From assembly GCA_963664835.2 (NCBI GenBank), contig CAXXUG010000014.1, forward strand, positions 1 to 64,000: 64,000 bases of DNA, given 5' to 3'. Numbering within the stretch: the first letter of the stretch is position 1; each line of letters begins with the position of its first letter. This DNA is from G963664835 sp963664835 (lineage in GTDB: Bacteria; Chloroflexota; UBA6077; FW602-bin22; JBCLEL01). The notes below the pieces were generated by a model, which saw nothing but the letters and a program-made list of their open reading frames with translations, made no database searches and was not told where the DNA came from. The position numbers were made by a program, and so were the translations under genes. Shown piece after piece: positions 62,636 to 64,000 of the stretch.

Positions 62636-62779
62636 TTACCTGCTATTGCTGAGCCTAGCCTGCCTCTGCGTCGCTGCATATCGGAATATCGCCCGTGCCA
62701 CTTCTTCGGGCGGAGCCGGGATAGGTTCCGCTTTTTGGTACTTCTTGGGACGCTCGCGAACTGCCTTTGCCTTACTCAT
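62636..62779 (-). CDS. Small basic protein of a widespread unnamed family
   Basis: A 47-residue protein, MSKAKAVRERPKKYQKAEPI, then PAPPEEVARAIFRY, starting at ATG 62779 with GAGGGG upstream. Similar short proteins with a (K/R)ERPKKYQKAEPIP core are seen in many uncultured bacteria, with no known role. The open frame continues upstream, but that part is not like the family. Confidence 0.6.
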   Translation of the reverse strand: MSKAKAVRERPKKYQKAEPIPAPPEEVARAIFRYAATQRQARLSNSR

Positions 62780-62988
62780 GACCCCTCGTCTGATCCTATT
62801 CATATCGAATCCTTTGCGAGGATACCTCATCGCGATTTCCGGTTCCACTTTGACTAACCATAGTGTACATACCACTCGCTAGTTAGTAAAATTCCAGCGA
62901 TCACCACCGCAAGGTGGGTCGCCAATTTGTTCGTGTTCCCGCGCAGATGACTCACCTAGATTGCCACCGAGACAAGGAGCAATCACCC

Positions 62989-63765
62989 ATGGCATCTCAG
63001 CAGGCCCGGCCGCAGCGAATCAGCACCCCGATCACCAAAGTCATCGGAGAACTCGAAAGCCTATACAACTTCGAGAACGATCCCGAAGATGAGCGTGCTC
63101 TCGCCGTCGTATGGAAAATCCATCTCGATTTAACCGAGCACGCCGACTTCCACAACTATATCTCGGACCTCTTACGACACCTCTACATCTATGACTCTCA
63201 TATTGACGCCCTCTACCCAACTTCTGAAGGCCCCGCATCCGCCAAGGCCAACAGCGCGCGCAAACTCATATCTAGCAACCTTCGCCGTCTCTTGCTCAGA
63301 ACATACTCAACATCGTGGTCCGAGTTCTTATTTCAATATCAATTCTCCATCGAAGAACAACTACCACTGCTCGACGAACTCGCCATCGTCGACTTCAGCG
63401 AGTTCCACATACCAGAGAACGAACGCGACCAACTCATCCAACAAGTCACAGACCTCATCGACGAGATCGCCGATTCCGGCCTCGACTCCCATATCAAAGC
63501 AGAAATCACACGACATCTATCACAAATCGAAAGGCTCCTCGATGACTACGACGTAACCAACTTTTATCCCCTTCGTCAAGCCTGGGAGTTACTCAGGGTC
63601 ATCGTCATCCGCAACTATGGTGCCCTCCGCGCCCTAGCCGAACAGCAGCCTGATTCCAGCATTCTCGCCCGCTTCCGTGCCCTCTTCGAGCGCACCATCG
63701 ATACCCCCATTCCCAAACTAGACGAAATTGCCGATTTCTTTCGATTGCCGCCACCCCAATTATGA
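62989..63765 (+). CDS. Unrecognised helical protein
   Basis: A 258-residue protein from ATG 62989 with AAGGAG upstream (the frame is open from 62914). It is almost all alpha-helical, acidic, with no membrane segment; segments such as LPLLDELAIVDFSEFHIPEN and LIQQVTDLIDEIADSGLDSH suggest a coiled helical bundle. I recognise no domain. The coding strand is strongly poor in G and rich in C, unlike the other genes here, which suggests recent transfer. It is followed by a four-base-overlapping small gene, so it is the first of an operon that runs toward the window edge. Confidence 0.7.
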   Translation: MASQQARPQRISTPITKVIGELESLYNFENDPEDERALAVVWKIHLDLTEHADFHNYISDLLRHLYIYDSHIDALYPTSEGPASAKANSARKLISSNLRRLLLRTYSTSWSEFLFQYQFSIEEQLPLLDELAIVDFSEFHIPENERDQLIQQVTDLIDEIADSGLDSHIKAEITRHLSQIERLLDDYDVTNFYPLRQAWELLRVIVIRNYGALRALAEQQPDSSILARFRALFERTIDTPIPKLDEIADFFRLPPPQL

Positions 63766-63896
63766 GCATCCCGCATGCCAGACTAATTCGCGTTCACCGG
63801 GCCGAACAACGGGCCATGATCGCCTACGCCAAACGCCGACAGCTTCTGGTGGAACGGCAGCGACTTGGGCGGATTCTCGCTTCGCCCACTTTGTAG
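63762..63896 (+). CDS. Small basic protein downstream of the helical protein
   Basis: A 44-residue frame, MSIPHARLIRVHRAEQRAMI and so on, ending RILASPTL. Its ATG overlaps the stop of the previous gene (ATGA), the usual mark of coupled genes. It is very basic and short, and could be a real small gene or the start of a gene broken by the stop at 63894. Not recognised. The last 100 bases of the window show no gene. Confidence 0.4.
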   Translation: MSIPHARLIRVHRAEQRAMIAYAKRRQLLVERQRLGRILASPTL

Positions 63897-64000
63897 AGTT
63901 CCTAGTCTCTACCGACATCGAAACCGATGCGCGCTTTCAGATCGACTTCTTCATCCCATAGGGTGTTGAGATAACTCTCCACTACCTTGGTTTGGGTAAG

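Overview
The window (about 58% GC, dense operons on both strands) reads like a chromosome segment of an uncultured Chloroflexota-type bacterium, perhaps of the SAR202/Dehalococcoidia or sponge/marine kind. This placement is an inference. It rests on the mix of PyrR and T-box RNA control, several phytanoyl-CoA-type dioxygenases, sugar-acid and arabinoside catabolism with ABC importers, a fused 2-oxoacid:ferredoxin oxidoreductase, an archaeal-type ProRS and class I aldolase, many TTG/GTG starts, and short GC-rich palindromic repeats. No rRNA or phylogenetic marker was compared.

Layout. 1-3.6 kb: pyrimidine operon pyrR-pyrB-pyrC-carA (minus strand) behind a PyrR-binding attenuator. 3.9-16.5 kb: three PhyH-type dioxygenases, a carbohydrate ABC importer whose MalG-type permease is tandemly duplicated, and two GH51 arabinofuranosidase-like enzymes. 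16.6-24.8 kb: accessory stretch with a HigBA-type toxin-antitoxin whose toxin carries an amber stop, a CopD-like membrane protein, an HNH-SF2 helicase with a partner gene, two copies of tRNA-Arg(CCG) flanking a histidine-decarboxylase-like gene and an ACT protein, and a VapBC-type pair with a palindromic operator. 25.2-35.5 kb: plus-strand sugar-acid cluster (two ABC permeases, two mannonate-dehydratase paralogues, NHL protein, DUF3179 lipoprotein, Gfo/Idh/MocA oxidoreductase, leaderless solute-binding-like protein), closed by a convergent beta-propeller glycosidase-like gene. 36.0-37.4 kb: complete IS66-type element with a perfect 8-bp target duplication. 37.5-41 kb: rpsT, a DUF3048 lipoprotein, and rpsP-khpA-rimM. 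41.4-59.3 kb: housekeeping genes (S51 peptidase, T-box-controlled trpS, HpcH-type aldolase, two fabI copies, VanZ, CPBP protease, aminotransferase, frameshifted proS, tRNA-Gly, korAB, class I FBP aldolase, M16 protease, amidohydrolase). 59.5-64 kb: mobile/defence edge with an IS1595-type transposase, a SacI-like restriction enzyme, a D12-class adenine methylase and unrecognised genes of unusual composition.

The strongest unexpected signal is at 30421-31632. This DUF3179-family lipoprotein is read through a single in-frame TGA that sits exactly where the family has the first Cys of its CPLC motif. A well-formed hairpin with the spacing of a bacterial SECIS follows the TGA. It is a candidate selenoprotein (UPLC motif). 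Other items worth attention are the HNH-helicase fusion pair, the SacI-like R-M unit beside a transposase, the three +1 frameshifts in proS, and the duplications of tRNA-Arg, malG and fabI.
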